The notes: generated by a model from the letters alone, not told the origin. Shown: positions 6,018-14,499, counted from the stretch's first letter. The stretch is 19,919 nt of DNA from JAYQUR01 sp038133505 (GCA_038133505.1 JAYPTI010000044.1:1-19919); one strand, 5' to 3'. Program-made: numbers and translations.

Positions 6018-6986
6018 GTGAACCTCTCCCCCAAATCGAGCGGGGCGGCCATTCCCTTCTGGCTCGCCTGCGTCTTCCTCGTCGTCGCGGCAGTGTCGTG
6101 GGCGGGCAGTTCCGTCGCCGGACGCGCCGCGTCGGGCAACGTGCCGCCGTTCACGCTGTCCTTCGTGCGATGGCTCATCGTGGTACCGCTGTTCCTGCTG
6201 ATCGGCTGGCGGCAGACCTGGGCCGACCGCAAGCTGATCGCGAAGCACTGGGCCCTTCTATCGGCCTTCGGGTTCTTCGGGGTCGTCGGTTTCACGGTCC
6301 CTTACTATGTCGGCCTGCAATACACGGTCGCCGTCAACGCCTCGCTGATGAACGCGTCGGGAACGCTGTGGATTCTCGGCACGACGTTTCTGATGACGGG
6401 CGAGACGATCACGAAGCGACAGACGCTCGGCGTCCTGCTCGGCCTGCTCGGCACGCTGTTGATCGTCCTCAAGGCCGATCCGAGCACGCTGAGTTCGTTC
6501 CGGATCAATATCGGCGACATCCTGGTCCTCGTCGCGTTCTTCGCCTGGGCGGTCTACACGGTGATGCTGCGCTGGAAGCCGGCCGGCATGGGCGAGCTGT
6601 CCTTCCTGACCTCGATGACCGCCTTCTCGGTCGTGATGATGTTCCCGCTCTGGCTGTGGGAGCTGGCGCAGGGGAAGACCTTCGAATGGGATGCCGACAA
6701 CAGCATCATCATCGCCTACGCCGTGATCTTTCCGTCCTTCCTCGCCTATATCGTCTGGAACAAGGCGGTCCCGGTGGTCGGCGCCAGCATTGCCGGCATG
6801 ACGCAGTACTCGATCCCGATCTTCGGCACGATCCTCTCTGTCGCCATCCTGGGCGAAAGCATCCGCACCTATCACCTCGTCGGCATCGCGGTTATCTTCA
6901 CCGGAATCTGGCTGGTGACGTCCGGCCGGCGCAGAACCGCGCCGCAGACGGCCAGAACCACGACAACGAAGGAACCTGGGAACTGA
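6018..6986 (+). CDS. EamA-family (drug/metabolite transporter) permease
   Basis: The product has 322 residues with about ten hydrophobic segments in two EamA halves. The first half runs from ACVFLVVAAVSWAGSSVAGR to LLGLLGTLLIVL; the second starts near GDILVLVAFFAWAVYTVMLR and ends near LVGIAVIFTGIWLVTS. The helix-4 segment NASLMNASGTLWILG and the late IPIFGTILSVAILGE segment are typical of the family. These inner-membrane proteins usually export or exchange small metabolites; the substrate cannot be read from sequence. The start is GTG at 6018; no ATG lies close to the expected N-terminus. It is sandwiched between a crotonase and an FAD monooxygenase. The TGA is separated from the next ATG by one base, so translation of the two is probably coupled. 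Confidence 0.9.
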   Translation: MNLSPKSSGAAIPFWLACVFLVVAAVSWAGSSVAGRAASGNVPPFTLSFVRWLIVVPLFLLIGWRQTWADRKLIAKHWALLSAFGFFGVVGFTVPYYVGLQYTVAVNASLMNASGTLWILGTTFLMTGETITKRQTLGVLLGLLGTLLIVLKADPSTLSSFRINIGDILVLVAFFAWAVYTVMLRWKPAGMGELSFLTSMTAFSVVMMFPLWLWELAQGKTFEWDADNSIIIAYAVIFPSFLAYIVWNKAVPVVGASIAGMTQYSIPIFGTILSVAILGESIRTYHLVGIAVIFTGIWLVTSGRRRTAPQTARTTTTKEPGN

Positions 6987-6987
6987 C

Positions 6988-8205
6988 ATGGCGTATGACG
7001 AGTGCATTCTGATCGCGGGCGCCGGCCCGGTGGGCATGACCACGGGCCTCGCGCTCACGAAGGCCGGCATTCCGGTAAAGCTGTTCGACGCGCTGGCGGA
7101 CATCCCGACCGACCATCGCGCCTCTACCCTGCACCCGTCGACGCTGGCGATGACCGAGGAACTCGGCATGGTGCCGGAGATGCTGCGCCGGGGAATCGAG
7201 TCGCCGTTGTTCCAGTTCCGCGACCGCGTCTCGGGCGACGTCGTCGCCGAGTTCGACTACGGCATCCTTAAAGACACGCTCCCCTACCCGTTCGCGCTCC
7301 AGCTGGAGCAGCACAAGACGATCGAGATCGCCCGCGACCTGGCACTCGACTACGACTGCTTCACGCTCACCCGCGAGCGCGAACTGGTCGACCTGCGCCA
7401 GGACGACGACGGCGTCGAGATCACGGTCCAGGCGCCCGACGGCTCGCGCGAGACGCACACCGGCAAGTTCCTGATCGGCTGCGATGGCGGCCGGTCCGCT
7501 GTGCGCAAGGCGCTCGATATCGACTTCCCGGGCTTCACCTGGGAAGAACGCTTCATCATCGTCTCGACTTATTTCGATTTCGAGGAGGCGGCGGGTTTCC
7601 GCTACCGGTCCTACGTCGCGCACCCCGAACAGTGGTCGGCCATGATCAAGGTCCCGGGCGAGCAGTCGGAAGGCGTGTGGCGCGCGCTGCTGCCGGCGTT
7701 CGGGAACGATCCGGACGAGCACGTGCTGGGCGACGAGTGGATCCAGGACCGGCTCGCCGAATGCTTCCCCTACGGCCCGCCCTACGACCTCCTTCACCGC
7801 AATCTCTACAGCGTGCACCAGCGCGTGGCGGAGAGCTTCGCGAAGGGGCGCGTCGCGCTCGCCGGCGACGCGGCGCACGTCAACAACCCGCTCGGCGGCA
7901 TGGGCATGAACAGCGGCATTCATGACGGCTTGAATTTGGCCGAAAAGCTCGCCGAGGCGTGGTCCGGCGCGGATCACGAGCCGCTCCTCGCGCGCTACGA
8001 CCGCCAACGCCGCCCGATGGCCGAGAAGTACGTGCAGGCGCAGTCGATCAACAACAAGCGCATTCTGCAGGAAACCGACCCGGACGCCCGCAAGGCGCGA
8101 CTCGACGAATTGCGCGAGACGGTCGCCGACGAGGAAAAGCACCGCGCCTACCTTCTGCGGTCCTCGCTCGTCCAGATGGTCGAGGAAGCGAACGCGATCG
8201 AGTAG
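6988..8205 (+). CDS. FAD-dependent monooxygenase (aromatic-ring hydroxylase family)
   Basis: The product has 405 residues. It has the three signatures of class A flavoprotein monooxygenases: the N-terminal dinucleotide-binding GAGPVG at 11-16, the DG motif in GCDGGRSAVRK around 164-174, and the GD motif in GRVALAGDAAHVNNPLGGMG around 288-306. Such enzymes use NAD(P)H and O2 to hydroxylate phenolic or other aromatic substrates in the cytoplasm. At about 405 residues it lacks the extra C-terminal thioredoxin-like domain of larger phenol hydroxylases and ends in a charged helix. It starts one base after the permease stop, which suggests a shared transcript with the permease and crotonase, possibly an aromatic or acyl catabolic unit. 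The substrate is unknown. Its TAG lies 3 bases from the stop of the convergent MFS gene. Confidence 0.92.
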   Translation: MAYDECILIAGAGPVGMTTGLALTKAGIPVKLFDALADIPTDHRASTLHPSTLAMTEELGMVPEMLRRGIESPLFQFRDRVSGDVVAEFDYGILKDTLPYPFALQLEQHKTIEIARDLALDYDCFTLTRERELVDLRQDDDGVEITVQAPDGSRETHTGKFLIGCDGGRSAVRKALDIDFPGFTWEERFIIVSTYFDFEEAAGFRYRSYVAHPEQWSAMIKVPGEQSEGVWRALLPAFGNDPDEHVLGDEWIQDRLAECFPYGPPYDLLHRNLYSVHQRVAESFAKGRVALAGDAAHVNNPLGGMGMNSGIHDGLNLAEKLAEAWSGADHEPLLARYDRQRRPMAEKYVQAQSINNKRILQETDPDARKARLDELRETVADEEKHRAYLLRSSLVQMVEEANAIE

Positions 8206-8208
8206 ACG

Positions 8209-9453
8209 CTACTCGCCCTCCATCGCCGCGGCCATCGCGTCGCGGCGGCGCGACGACCACCACCAGAGGCCGAGAAGCAGCAACGCACCGACCAGAACCG
8301 GCGCCTGGAACCCGAAGACCTCGGCGAGGCCGCCCATCATCATGGCGCCGACCGCCGGCGCGCCGCGCCCGATCATGCCGTAGAGGCTCATGACGCGGCC
8401 GCGAACCGCGGGATCGACGGCGTTCTGCATCAGCGTCTGCTCGCCGACGCCGACGATGATCGTCGCGAAGCCGGTGACGAACAGGCAGACGACCGCGAAG
8501 AAGAACAGGTTGGTCGCCGCGAAGCAGACCAGCGACAGCGCCATCACGAGGATCGCGGTGACGACCCGCGCGGTGAGCCCGACCACCTGGCCCCGCTGGG
8601 CGAGCCACAGCGCGCCGAGCATCGCCCCGGCGCCGGAGACCGAGACGAGGATCGAGTAGCCGAGCTCGCCGCGCCCGAAGACCTCGTCCGCGAAACCCGA
8701 CAGCAGCTCCATATAGGGGCGCCCGCAGACCGAAACGACGGTGAGGATCACCAGCATCCGCGCGATGCCGGGATGGCGCATCGCGTAGCGCATGCCGTCT
8801 GCGATCTCGCGCGGCACCTCGGAGACGCGCGTGCGTTCCTTGGTGGAGCGCGGGTTGTCGATCCGGAGCAGGCAGAGCGAGCCGACGAACCAGACGTAGC
8901 TCGCCACGTTGAACGCGAAGGCCCAGCCGATCCCGAGCGTCGAGATGAAAAAGCCCGAGATCATCGGACCGGTCATGCGTGCCGAATTGAAGATCATCGA
9001 GTTGATGCCGATGGCGGCCGACAGGTTCTCGCGCTTGATCAGATGCGGCACCGTCGCGAGCCGCGCCGGCTGGTTGAACGAGATGATGATGCCGTGGGCG
9101 AGCACCAGCGCGAACAGCAGTTCCGGCGTCATCACGCCCATGAAGGTCAGAACCGCCAGAGCGAGCGACTGCAAGGCCGCCAGCAGCTGGGTGATCTTCA
9201 TCATCGTGAGCAGGTTCACCCGATCCGCGATCGCGCCAGCGATGGGCCCGATGAAGACGACCGGCAACAGGTCGGCGACCGACATCAGGCCGAGCCAGGT
9301 ACCCGATTCCGTGAGCTGCCACGTAAACCACAGCACCGCCGTCCGCTGCGCCCAGGTGCCGTTGTGCGAAATGACGTTCCCGATCGAGAAGATGCGGTAG
9401 TTGCGCTCCGCGAGCGCGGCGGCAAGCGCCGGAAATCCCGAAATGGTGGCCAT
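8209..9453 (-). CDS. MFS transporter, EntS-like (MFS_3) exporter type
   Basis: The product has 414 residues and about 12 hydrophobic segments. The N-terminal order FPALAAALAERNYRIFSIGN, then WLGLMSVADLLPVVFIGPIAGAIADR, resembles enterobactin exporter EntS and related MFS_3 permeases (family motif A-like GPIAGAIADRVN). The conserved late segment NAVDPAVRGRVMSLYGM is also typical of this group. The ATG at 9453 was chosen: it begins MATISGFPALAAALAERNYR as in the family, and AAGGAG-type sequence lies about 11 bases upstream. The open frame extends further up to 9588, but those residues are not family-like. The likely role is proton-driven export of a small molecule; the substrate is unknown. It is divergent from the aminotransferase gene and tail-to-tail with the FAD monooxygenase. 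Confidence 0.9.
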   Translation of the reverse strand: MATISGFPALAAALAERNYRIFSIGNVISHNGTWAQRTAVLWFTWQLTESGTWLGLMSVADLLPVVFIGPIAGAIADRVNLLTMMKITQLLAALQSLALAVLTFMGVMTPELLFALVLAHGIIISFNQPARLATVPHLIKRENLSAAIGINSMIFNSARMTGPMISGFFISTLGIGWAFAFNVASYVWFVGSLCLLRIDNPRSTKERTRVSEVPREIADGMRYAMRHPGIARMLVILTVVSVCGRPYMELLSGFADEVFGRGELGYSILVSVSGAGAMLGALWLAQRGQVVGLTARVVTAILVMALSLVCFAATNLFFFAVVCLFVTGFATIIVGVGEQTLMQNAVDPAVRGRVMSLYGMIGRGAPAVGAMMMGGLAEVFGFQAPVLVGALLLLGLWWWSSRRRDAMAAAMEGE

Positions 9454-9569
9454 AGGGTCTTTTACTCCTTTTCCCGGCGCAGCGAACCTTCCCCTTTTGG
9501 CCTCCTTGCCGCCTCCCACCGGCGTTGATAGCCTCTGGACGGTCACAATCCGACGGGACGGAAACCGAC

Positions 9570-10907
9570 ATGCCCGATGACGGCGCACCGACGCAGATCG
9601 GCGTCAACACGCTCGAACCCTACTGGATGCCGTTTACGGCGAACCGCCAGTTCAAGGCGGCGCCGCGGCTGTTCGTCTCCGCGAAGGACATGCACTACAC
9701 GATGGCCGACGGCCGCCAGGTGCTCGACGGCAGCGCCGGCATGTGGTGCGTCAACGCAGGCCACGGACGCGACAAGATCACAGACGCGATCCGGTCACAG
9801 GCCGAGCGCATGGACTACTCTCCGGCGTTCCAGGGCGGCCATCCCGGCGCGTTCGAACTCGCGTCGCGGCTGACGGCAATGTTCCCGGGCGACCTGGACT
9901 ACGTCTTCTTCGGCAATTCGGGCTCTGAGGCGGTCGACACGGCGCTCAAGATCGCGCTCGCCTGGCACCGCCATCGCGGCGAGGCGCACCGGACGCGCCT
10001 GATCGGGCGCGAACGCGGCTATCACGGCGTCGGCTTCGGCGGGACTTCGGTCGGCGGCATCTCGAACAACCGCAAATTCTTCGGCTCCCTCCTGCCGGGC
10101 GTCGACCACCTGCCGCATACCTACAACCCCGCCGAGATGGCCTACAGCCGCGGCCAGCCGGACTGGGGCGGCCATCTCGCCGACGATCTGGAACGCATCG
10201 TCGCGCTGCACGACGCGTCGACCATTGCGGCGGTCATCGTCGAGCCCGTCGCGTGCTCCACGGGCGTGCTCGTTCCGCCGCGCGGGTATCTGGAGAAACT
10301 GCGCGCGATCTGCGACCGGCACGGGATCCTGCTGATCTTCGACGAGGTGATCACGGGGTTCGGACGCCTCGGCGAGGCGTTCGCGGCAGACTATTTCGGG
10401 ATAGTCCCCGACATGATCACGATGGCCAAGGGACTGACCAACGGCGCCGTGCCCATGTCGGCGGTCGCGGTGCGCAAGGGCATATACGACGCCTTCATGC
10501 AGGGCCCGCCCGACATGGTGGATCTGTTCCACGGCTATACCTATTCGGCGCACCCGCTCGCCTGCGCCGCGGGCCTGGCGACCCTCGACGTCTATGCCGA
10601 GGAAGGGCTTTTCGCCCGCGCCAAGGCGCTCGCGCCGAAATGGGAGGACGCGCTGCATTCGCTCAAGGGCCTGCCGCACGTCGTCGATATCCGCAATCTC
10701 GGTATCATGGGCGCGGTCGAGCTGGAGCCGCGCGACGGGGCACCGACCGCGCGGGCTTTCGAAACTTATTTGAAATCTCTCGAAAAGGGGCTGCTTGTGC
10801 GCCAGACGGGCGATATCATTGCCATGTCGCCGCCGTTGATCATCAGCGACCAGCAAATCGACGAGATGATCTCTATCCTCGGCGAGGCAATCCGGGAAAC
10901 GGCCTGA
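9570..10907 (+). CDS. Class III pyridoxal-phosphate aminotransferase, beta-alanine:pyruvate type
   Basis: The product has 445 residues, the normal length. The N-terminal block EPYWMPFTANRQFKAAPR and GSAGMWCVNAGHGR closely follows omega-amino acid:pyruvate (beta-alanine:pyruvate) transaminases. PLP-binding features are FGNSGSEAVDTALK at about 114-127, the Asp in IFDEVITGFGR (Asp258) and the Schiff-base Lys in TMAKGLTNGAVP (Lys287). A homologous role would be transfer of an omega-amino group from beta-alanine or an amine to pyruvate in the cytoplasm. The ATG at 9570 with GGACGG upstream fits the family start; the frame is open to 9525 but those residues are low-complexity. It is transcribed divergently from the MFS gene with 116 bases between. 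The family is sure; the exact amine donor is inferred. Confidence 0.92.
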   Translation: MPDDGAPTQIGVNTLEPYWMPFTANRQFKAAPRLFVSAKDMHYTMADGRQVLDGSAGMWCVNAGHGRDKITDAIRSQAERMDYSPAFQGGHPGAFELASRLTAMFPGDLDYVFFGNSGSEAVDTALKIALAWHRHRGEAHRTRLIGRERGYHGVGFGGTSVGGISNNRKFFGSLLPGVDHLPHTYNPAEMAYSRGQPDWGGHLADDLERIVALHDASTIAAVIVEPVACSTGVLVPPRGYLEKLRAICDRHGILLIFDEVITGFGRLGEAFAADYFGIVPDMITMAKGLTNGAVPMSAVAVRKGIYDAFMQGPPDMVDLFHGYTYSAHPLACAAGLATLDVYAEEGLFARAKALAPKWEDALHSLKGLPHVVDIRNLGIMGAVELEPRDGAPTARAFETYLKSLEKGLLVRQTGDIIAMSPPLIISDQQIDEMISILGEAIRETA

Positions 10908-10985
10908 TCCATATCAGGTTGGGGCCGTTGCGTAGAAAGGCGCCGACGGGTAGGCCTGTCAGAACTTTCGGCGTCAGTAACATCA

Positions 10986-10991
10986 GGAGGG
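10986..10991 (+). promoter_or_regulatory. Strong ribosome binding site (AGGAGG) of the lipoprotein gene
   Basis: AGGAGG lies 9 bases before the ATG at 11001 and matches the anti-Shine-Dalgarno sequence fully. It fixes the start and suggests high expression, as expected for an abundant outer-membrane lipoprotein. Confidence 0.75.
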
Positions 10992-11000
10992 GCGAATAAA

Positions 11001-11855
11001 ATGTTCAGAAATTTGACCGTCATTGCATTCGCGGCGGGGCTGCTTGCGGCCTGCGGCGGCTTGGAACTCAATAACGCCCAGATGGCGAAACCGTCCGGCG
11101 ACGCGTTCTCGAAGGCGCTCTACGGCGAGTACGTCACGCTGTCGAAGAACGAATACGGCGAAGGCGACTACGAGGACTCCGACGTCTTTGCATTGCGCGC
11201 CATCGCAGCGGCCGTCGGGAAGCCGACCGAACCGGAGGCCGTCGCTGCGCGCAAGCAGGGCGCGGGCGCCGCCAAGGCCCTCACGGCCGGCCGCGGCCGG
11301 CTCGTAAAGGCCCTCGGGAACGGCTCAAAGACGCGCCTTCCGGCCGACGCCGCAAGGGCCCAGGCCATGTACGAGTGCTGGGCGCAGGAGCAGGAAGAGA
11401 ACACACAGCAGGATCACATCGATCAATGCCGGATTGACTTCTTCATCGCCCTGGCGAGGATCGAATCGGCCCCGGCCGCGGCGCCCAAGCCGGCCCCGGC
11501 CAAGCCGGTGGCCAAGCTGTCGCCGCTGACCTTCATCGTCTATTTCGGCTTCAACAGCACGGCCCTGGACGACAAGGCCATGTCCGTCATCGGAACGGCG
11601 GCCAACGTCATCAAGTCGTCGAAGCCGCAGGTCGTTTCCGTCGTCGGACACACGGATCGCGCGGGTGCGTCGAACTACAACTCGACCCTTGCCGAGAAAC
11701 GTTCTGACGCGGTGTCCGCCGCTCTTACCAAGGCGGGCGTTTCGGGCCGTCTGTTGACGCTCGGCTCGCTGGGCGAGAACGCCCCCTCGGTCGCGACCGC
11801 CGACGGCGTCAAGAACTCCGAAAACCGCCGGGTGGAGATCACGGTCCGCTACTGA
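11001..11855 (+). CDS. OmpA-domain outer-membrane lipoprotein
   Basis: The product has 284 residues. A lipoprotein signal peptide ends with the lipobox LLAAC (Cys18), followed by Gly19, so outer-membrane sorting is plausible. A central region (about 20-155) has four Cys at most and no known domain that I recognise. A short Ala/Pro/Lys linker follows (about 157-172), then a C-terminal OmpA-like peptidoglycan-binding domain (about 175-284). That domain has FGFNSTALDDKA, the VVGHTDRAG motif at about 214-222 with its key Asp, and LAEKRSDAV with its key Arg at about 234. The domain holds the outer membrane to peptidoglycan. AGGAGG precedes the start and a rho-independent terminator follows, so the gene appears monocistronic. 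Confidence 0.93.
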   Translation: MFRNLTVIAFAAGLLAACGGLELNNAQMAKPSGDAFSKALYGEYVTLSKNEYGEGDYEDSDVFALRAIAAAVGKPTEPEAVAARKQGAGAAKALTAGRGRLVKALGNGSKTRLPADAARAQAMYECWAQEQEENTQQDHIDQCRIDFFIALARIESAPAAAPKPAPAKPVAKLSPLTFIVYFGFNSTALDDKAMSVIGTAANVIKSSKPQVVSVVGHTDRAGASNYNSTLAEKRSDAVSAALTKAGVSGRLLTLGSLGENAPSVATADGVKNSENRRVEITVRY

Positions 11856-11877
11856 CCGCACGACATCCCAAGAAACG

Positions 11878-11913
11878 AGGGCCGCGACCGCAAGGTGGCG
11901 GCCCTTTTTCTTT
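11878..11913 (+). terminator. Rho-independent terminator after the OmpA-like lipoprotein gene
   Basis: AGGGCCGC (11878-11885) pairs with GCGGCCCT (11898-11905). An inner ACC/GGT extension closes a GCAA tetraloop, and TTTTTCTTT follows directly. It is 22 bases after the TGA at 11855. This is a textbook intrinsic terminator and separates the lipoprotein from the downstream catabolic cluster. Confidence 0.92.
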
Positions 11914-12011
11914 GGTTTTCCCGGGAATCTCGGGGCTCTGCAGGGACGGCGGTCCGGCTGGACTCTTCTGCGGCGCTTCGCCATCATTTCACCCGACGGG
12001 AGGGACCGGCC

Positions 12012-12854
12012 ATGCCGAAAAAACTGAGCGACGGGGAAATCGCACGCGCGAAGGAAGACGGCTGCCTTTTTCCGGTCCGCATCATGGAGACGGCAGAGGC
12101 GAACCGCTATCGGGCGCTCTACGAGGACGTCGAGTCCCGCAAGGGACAGGACGTTCCCGAAATCCTCTCGGTCAAGCCGCACGTGCTGTTCCGCTGGCTG
12201 TACGAGCTCGGGACCACGCCGGCGCTGCTCGATGCGATAGAGGATCTGGTCGGCCCCAACATCATGATGCCGACCTGCGCCATCTGGGCGAAGGGCGCGA
12301 ACGACCCGCGCTTCGTTACCTGGCATCAGGATTCAGCCTATTTCGGCTACGAGCCGATGGACGTCTGGGGCGCGTGGATCGCGCTGACCGACAGCCATGC
12401 GGACAACGGATGCCTCAAGTACCTGCCGGGAAGCCACCACAACCCGGAAATGGCGCACGAGGAAACCTGGGACAAGATGAACATGCTGTCCCGCGGCCAG
12501 CGTATTACGGACGAGTTCGACGATTCCGGCCAGGTGAACGCCGACCTGGAGCCGGGCGAATGCTCGATCCACCATTTCCGCCTCGCGCACGCGTCCGAGC
12601 CGAACCTGTCGGACCGGCGCCGCATCGGCATCCTGTTTGTCTATTGCGCGCCCTATGTCCGGCCGACTCTGGACGGCCAGGCGGCCATGCTGGTGCGCGG
12701 CGAAAACGCCTACGACCACTGGCTGACCGACCCGATGCCGGAACGGGACCTCGATCCCGCAAACCTCGCCTATTACAATGATTTCTGGGCAAACTACGTC
12801 GATCCCGAAACCCGGTCCGAGGCGGAACGCAAAACGGCCGGCGGAGCGCAATAA
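12012..12854 (+). CDS. Phytanoyl-CoA dioxygenase (PhyH) family oxygenase
   Basis: The product has 280 residues. PhyH-family enzymes are Fe(II)- and 2-oxoglutarate-dependent oxygenases that hydroxylate lipid-like or other small substrates. The iron triad is visible as His105 and Asp107 in TWHQDSAY and the distal His193 in FRLAHASEPN; the 2-oxoglutarate-binding Arg is in SDRRRIG at about 201-204. The segments GAWIALTDSHADNGCLKYLPGSH are typical of the family. The ATG at 12012 was chosen because GGGAGG lies about 8 bases upstream and MPKKLSDGEI matches the family N-terminus; the frame is open further upstream through the terminator region. Only 5 bases separate its stop from the UbiD-family start, so it probably belongs to the same operon and modifies the same compound before or after decarboxylation. 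The substrate is not identifiable. Confidence 0.9.
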   Translation: MPKKLSDGEIARAKEDGCLFPVRIMETAEANRYRALYEDVESRKGQDVPEILSVKPHVLFRWLYELGTTPALLDAIEDLVGPNIMMPTCAIWAKGANDPRFVTWHQDSAYFGYEPMDVWGAWIALTDSHADNGCLKYLPGSHHNPEMAHEETWDKMNMLSRGQRITDEFDDSGQVNADLEPGECSIHHFRLAHASEPNLSDRRRIGILFVYCAPYVRPTLDGQAAMLVRGENAYDHWLTDPMPERDLDPANLAYYNDFWANYVDPETRSEAERKTAGGAQ

Positions 12855-12859
12855 TTCGC

Positions 12860-14272
12860 ATGAACGACCTCCGCTCCTATCTGAACGAAATCGACAACGC
12901 GATTTTCCGGCCGGACCAGCCCGTTTCGGTGGTGCAGGAAATCACGGCCCTCCAGCATGTCATGGCGGCACGGAACGCCAACCCGGCAATCCTTGTCCGC
13001 CAGCCGCGGCTCCCGGACGGCGGCATCAGCGACATGCCGGTGCTGACCAACCTTTTCGCCAGTCGGGAACTCAGCGCGAAGGCGCTCGGCATCGACGACC
13101 ACCGGCAATCGGCGAAGGCCCTGTCGGCGCTGTCGTCCAAGGCGATCCCGCCGACCGTCGTCGATGCGGCGGACGCCCCCGTACGCGAGATCGTCGAGGA
13201 AGGCGACGCGGCGAACCTGCTGGCGCTGCCGGCGCTGCGTCAGCACGAGGGGGACGCCGGGCATTACGTCACCTGCGGCCATGTCGTGACCTACGACCCC
13301 GACACGGAAATCGACAATATGGGCATCCAGCGCCTCTGGGTGCGGGGGCCGCGGCTGATGGGCTGCTACATGCTCGAGACGTCGCACAATATGGTGAACC
13401 TGCGGAAATTCTGGGCGCGCGGAGAAGCCTGCCCGGTCGCGATCTGGGTCGGCCACCACCCGGCGGTCGAGATGGGCGCGCAATCGAAGCTCGGCTATCC
13501 GGAAAGCCACTGGGGCGTCGCGGGCGGCGCGCTGGGCGAATCGCTACGCCTCGTGCCGTCGGTCACCCACGGCGAGAAGATCATGGTGCCGGCCGATGCG
13601 GAAATCGTCATCGAGGGCTTCCTGCCGGTCGACCGCATCGAGGCGGAAGGACCGTTTGCCGAGTTTTCCGGCTACCAGGGCCCGCAGATACCCAATCCGG
13701 TCGTCGAGGTGACTTGCGTCACGCGGCGCAGTGACGCGATCTACCACGATTGCGGCTCCGGGCTGCCGGACCACCTGGTGCCGGACAACATGGGGATGGA
13801 AGGTTTCATCTATTCCCTCGCCCGTCAGGCCTCGACGTCGCTGATCAACGTCCATGTGCCGGTGTCGGGCCGGCGGTTCCACGCCTATCTGCAATTCAAG
13901 GACCCGCGCCCCGGTGAGGTGCGCGACGCGATGATGGCGGCGATATCTTTCCGGCGCCTGAAGGCCGTCTTCGCCTTCGACGAGGACGTCGACATCTTCG
14001 ACGACCGACAGGCGATGTGGGCGCTCGCGACCCGCGTCCAGTGGCACCGCGATGTCCTCAAGCTCGACGGGCTCACGCTCGCGCCTCTCGATCCGAGTGC
14101 GCCGGCAACGGGCCGGACGATAACAAAGGCCGCGATCGATGCGACCCTGCCCCCCGCTGCGCGGCCCGGACACCCCAAGCCGATGGCGCCCCGCAATCGG
14201 GTATCGGACGAGGCGATGGCGGCAGCGGAAGACCTGCTGTCGGGGGTCGACATGACGGACTGGCCCGCCTGA
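12860..14272 (+). CDS. UbiD-family decarboxylase (first of two)
   Basis: The product has 470 residues. UbiD enzymes use prenylated FMN to decarboxylate aromatic or alpha,beta-unsaturated carboxylic acids, often reversibly. The residues corresponding to those known in the fungal ferulate decarboxylase Fdc1 have the right spacing. Metal/cofactor positions are Asn153, His176 and Glu215 (near YPESHWGVAGG). Arg158 (NMGIQRLW) and the pair Glu263/Glu268 (EGPFAEFSGY) form the catalytic Glu-Arg-Glu set. All are present, so an active decarboxylase is predicted. It starts 5 bases after the PhyH gene, and its TGA overlaps the ATG of a small zinc-ribbon gene (ATGA). No UbiX prenyltransferase is in the window, so the cofactor must come from elsewhere in the genome. 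The substrate is unknown. Confidence 0.93.
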   Translation: MNDLRSYLNEIDNAIFRPDQPVSVVQEITALQHVMAARNANPAILVRQPRLPDGGISDMPVLTNLFASRELSAKALGIDDHRQSAKALSALSSKAIPPTVVDAADAPVREIVEEGDAANLLALPALRQHEGDAGHYVTCGHVVTYDPDTEIDNMGIQRLWVRGPRLMGCYMLETSHNMVNLRKFWARGEACPVAIWVGHHPAVEMGAQSKLGYPESHWGVAGGALGESLRLVPSVTHGEKIMVPADAEIVIEGFLPVDRIEAEGPFAEFSGYQGPQIPNPVVEVTCVTRRSDAIYHDCGSGLPDHLVPDNMGMEGFIYSLARQASTSLINVHVPVSGRRFHAYLQFKDPRPGEVRDAMMAAISFRRLKAVFAFDEDVDIFDDRQAMWALATRVQWHRDVLKLDGLTLAPLDPSAPATGRTITKAAIDATLPPAARPGHPKPMAPRNRVSDEAMAAAEDLLSGVDMTDWPA

Positions 14273-14448
14273 TGTCCGATTCGCCCTTCGAAAAGACCGG
14301 AAACGCTACCTGGGCCCAGTGCCCGGGCTGCGGCCACTGGTTCCATATCTCCAACGCGCTGATGGAAATGAAGAACGTGGACCTGATCTGCCCCGGATGC
14401 GGCAAGGAGTTCCCGCCGGACGACGCCGCCGAGGTGGTCCGCAACTGA
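14272..14448 (+). CDS. Small zinc-ribbon protein translationally coupled to UbiD
   Basis: The product has 58 residues. Two CPGCG motifs (Cys17/Cys20 and Cys40/Cys43) are 19 residues apart and would bind one zinc ion as a zinc ribbon; the rest is hydrophilic with an acidic C-terminus. The ATG overlaps the stop of the upstream UbiD gene in an ATGA arrangement, so the two are almost certainly translated together. Known three-part hydroxyarylic acid decarboxylases (the BsdBCD/VdcBCD systems) have a short Cys-rich D subunit beside a UbiD-like C subunit, so an accessory subunit of this decarboxylase is a reasonable inference. The sequence is not obviously a BsdD homologue, and a general zinc-ribbon regulator remains possible. 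Confidence 0.8.
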   Translation: MSDSPFEKTGNATWAQCPGCGHWFHISNALMEMKNVDLICPGCGKEFPPDDAAEVVRN

Positions 14449-14493
14449 CGGGGACAAATCGACGGGGGCGTTTCCGCCCACCGGCGAACCCGG

Positions 14494-14499
14494 TAGAAT
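14494..14499 (+). promoter_or_regulatory. Possible -10 box (TAGAAT) upstream of the amidohydrolase gene
   Basis: TAGAAT lies 47 bases before the GTG start at 14547, in the 98-base space after the zinc-ribbon gene. Two short hairpins (GGGCG/CGCCC near 14465-14480 and ACCGG/CCGGT just after) precede it. No good -35 element is visible, so an internal promoter is only a possibility. Confidence 0.25.

Noticed and set aside
5210..7012. A 600-residue plus-strand frame across the crotonase and permease genes
   Set aside because: It is very rich in Arg, Gly and Pro, the usual product of an alternate frame in GC-rich DNA, and covers two well-supported genes.
8048..9610. A 520-residue minus-strand frame over the MFS gene
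   Set aside because: Arg/Ala-rich shadow of the MFS gene in another frame, with no membrane segments or motifs.
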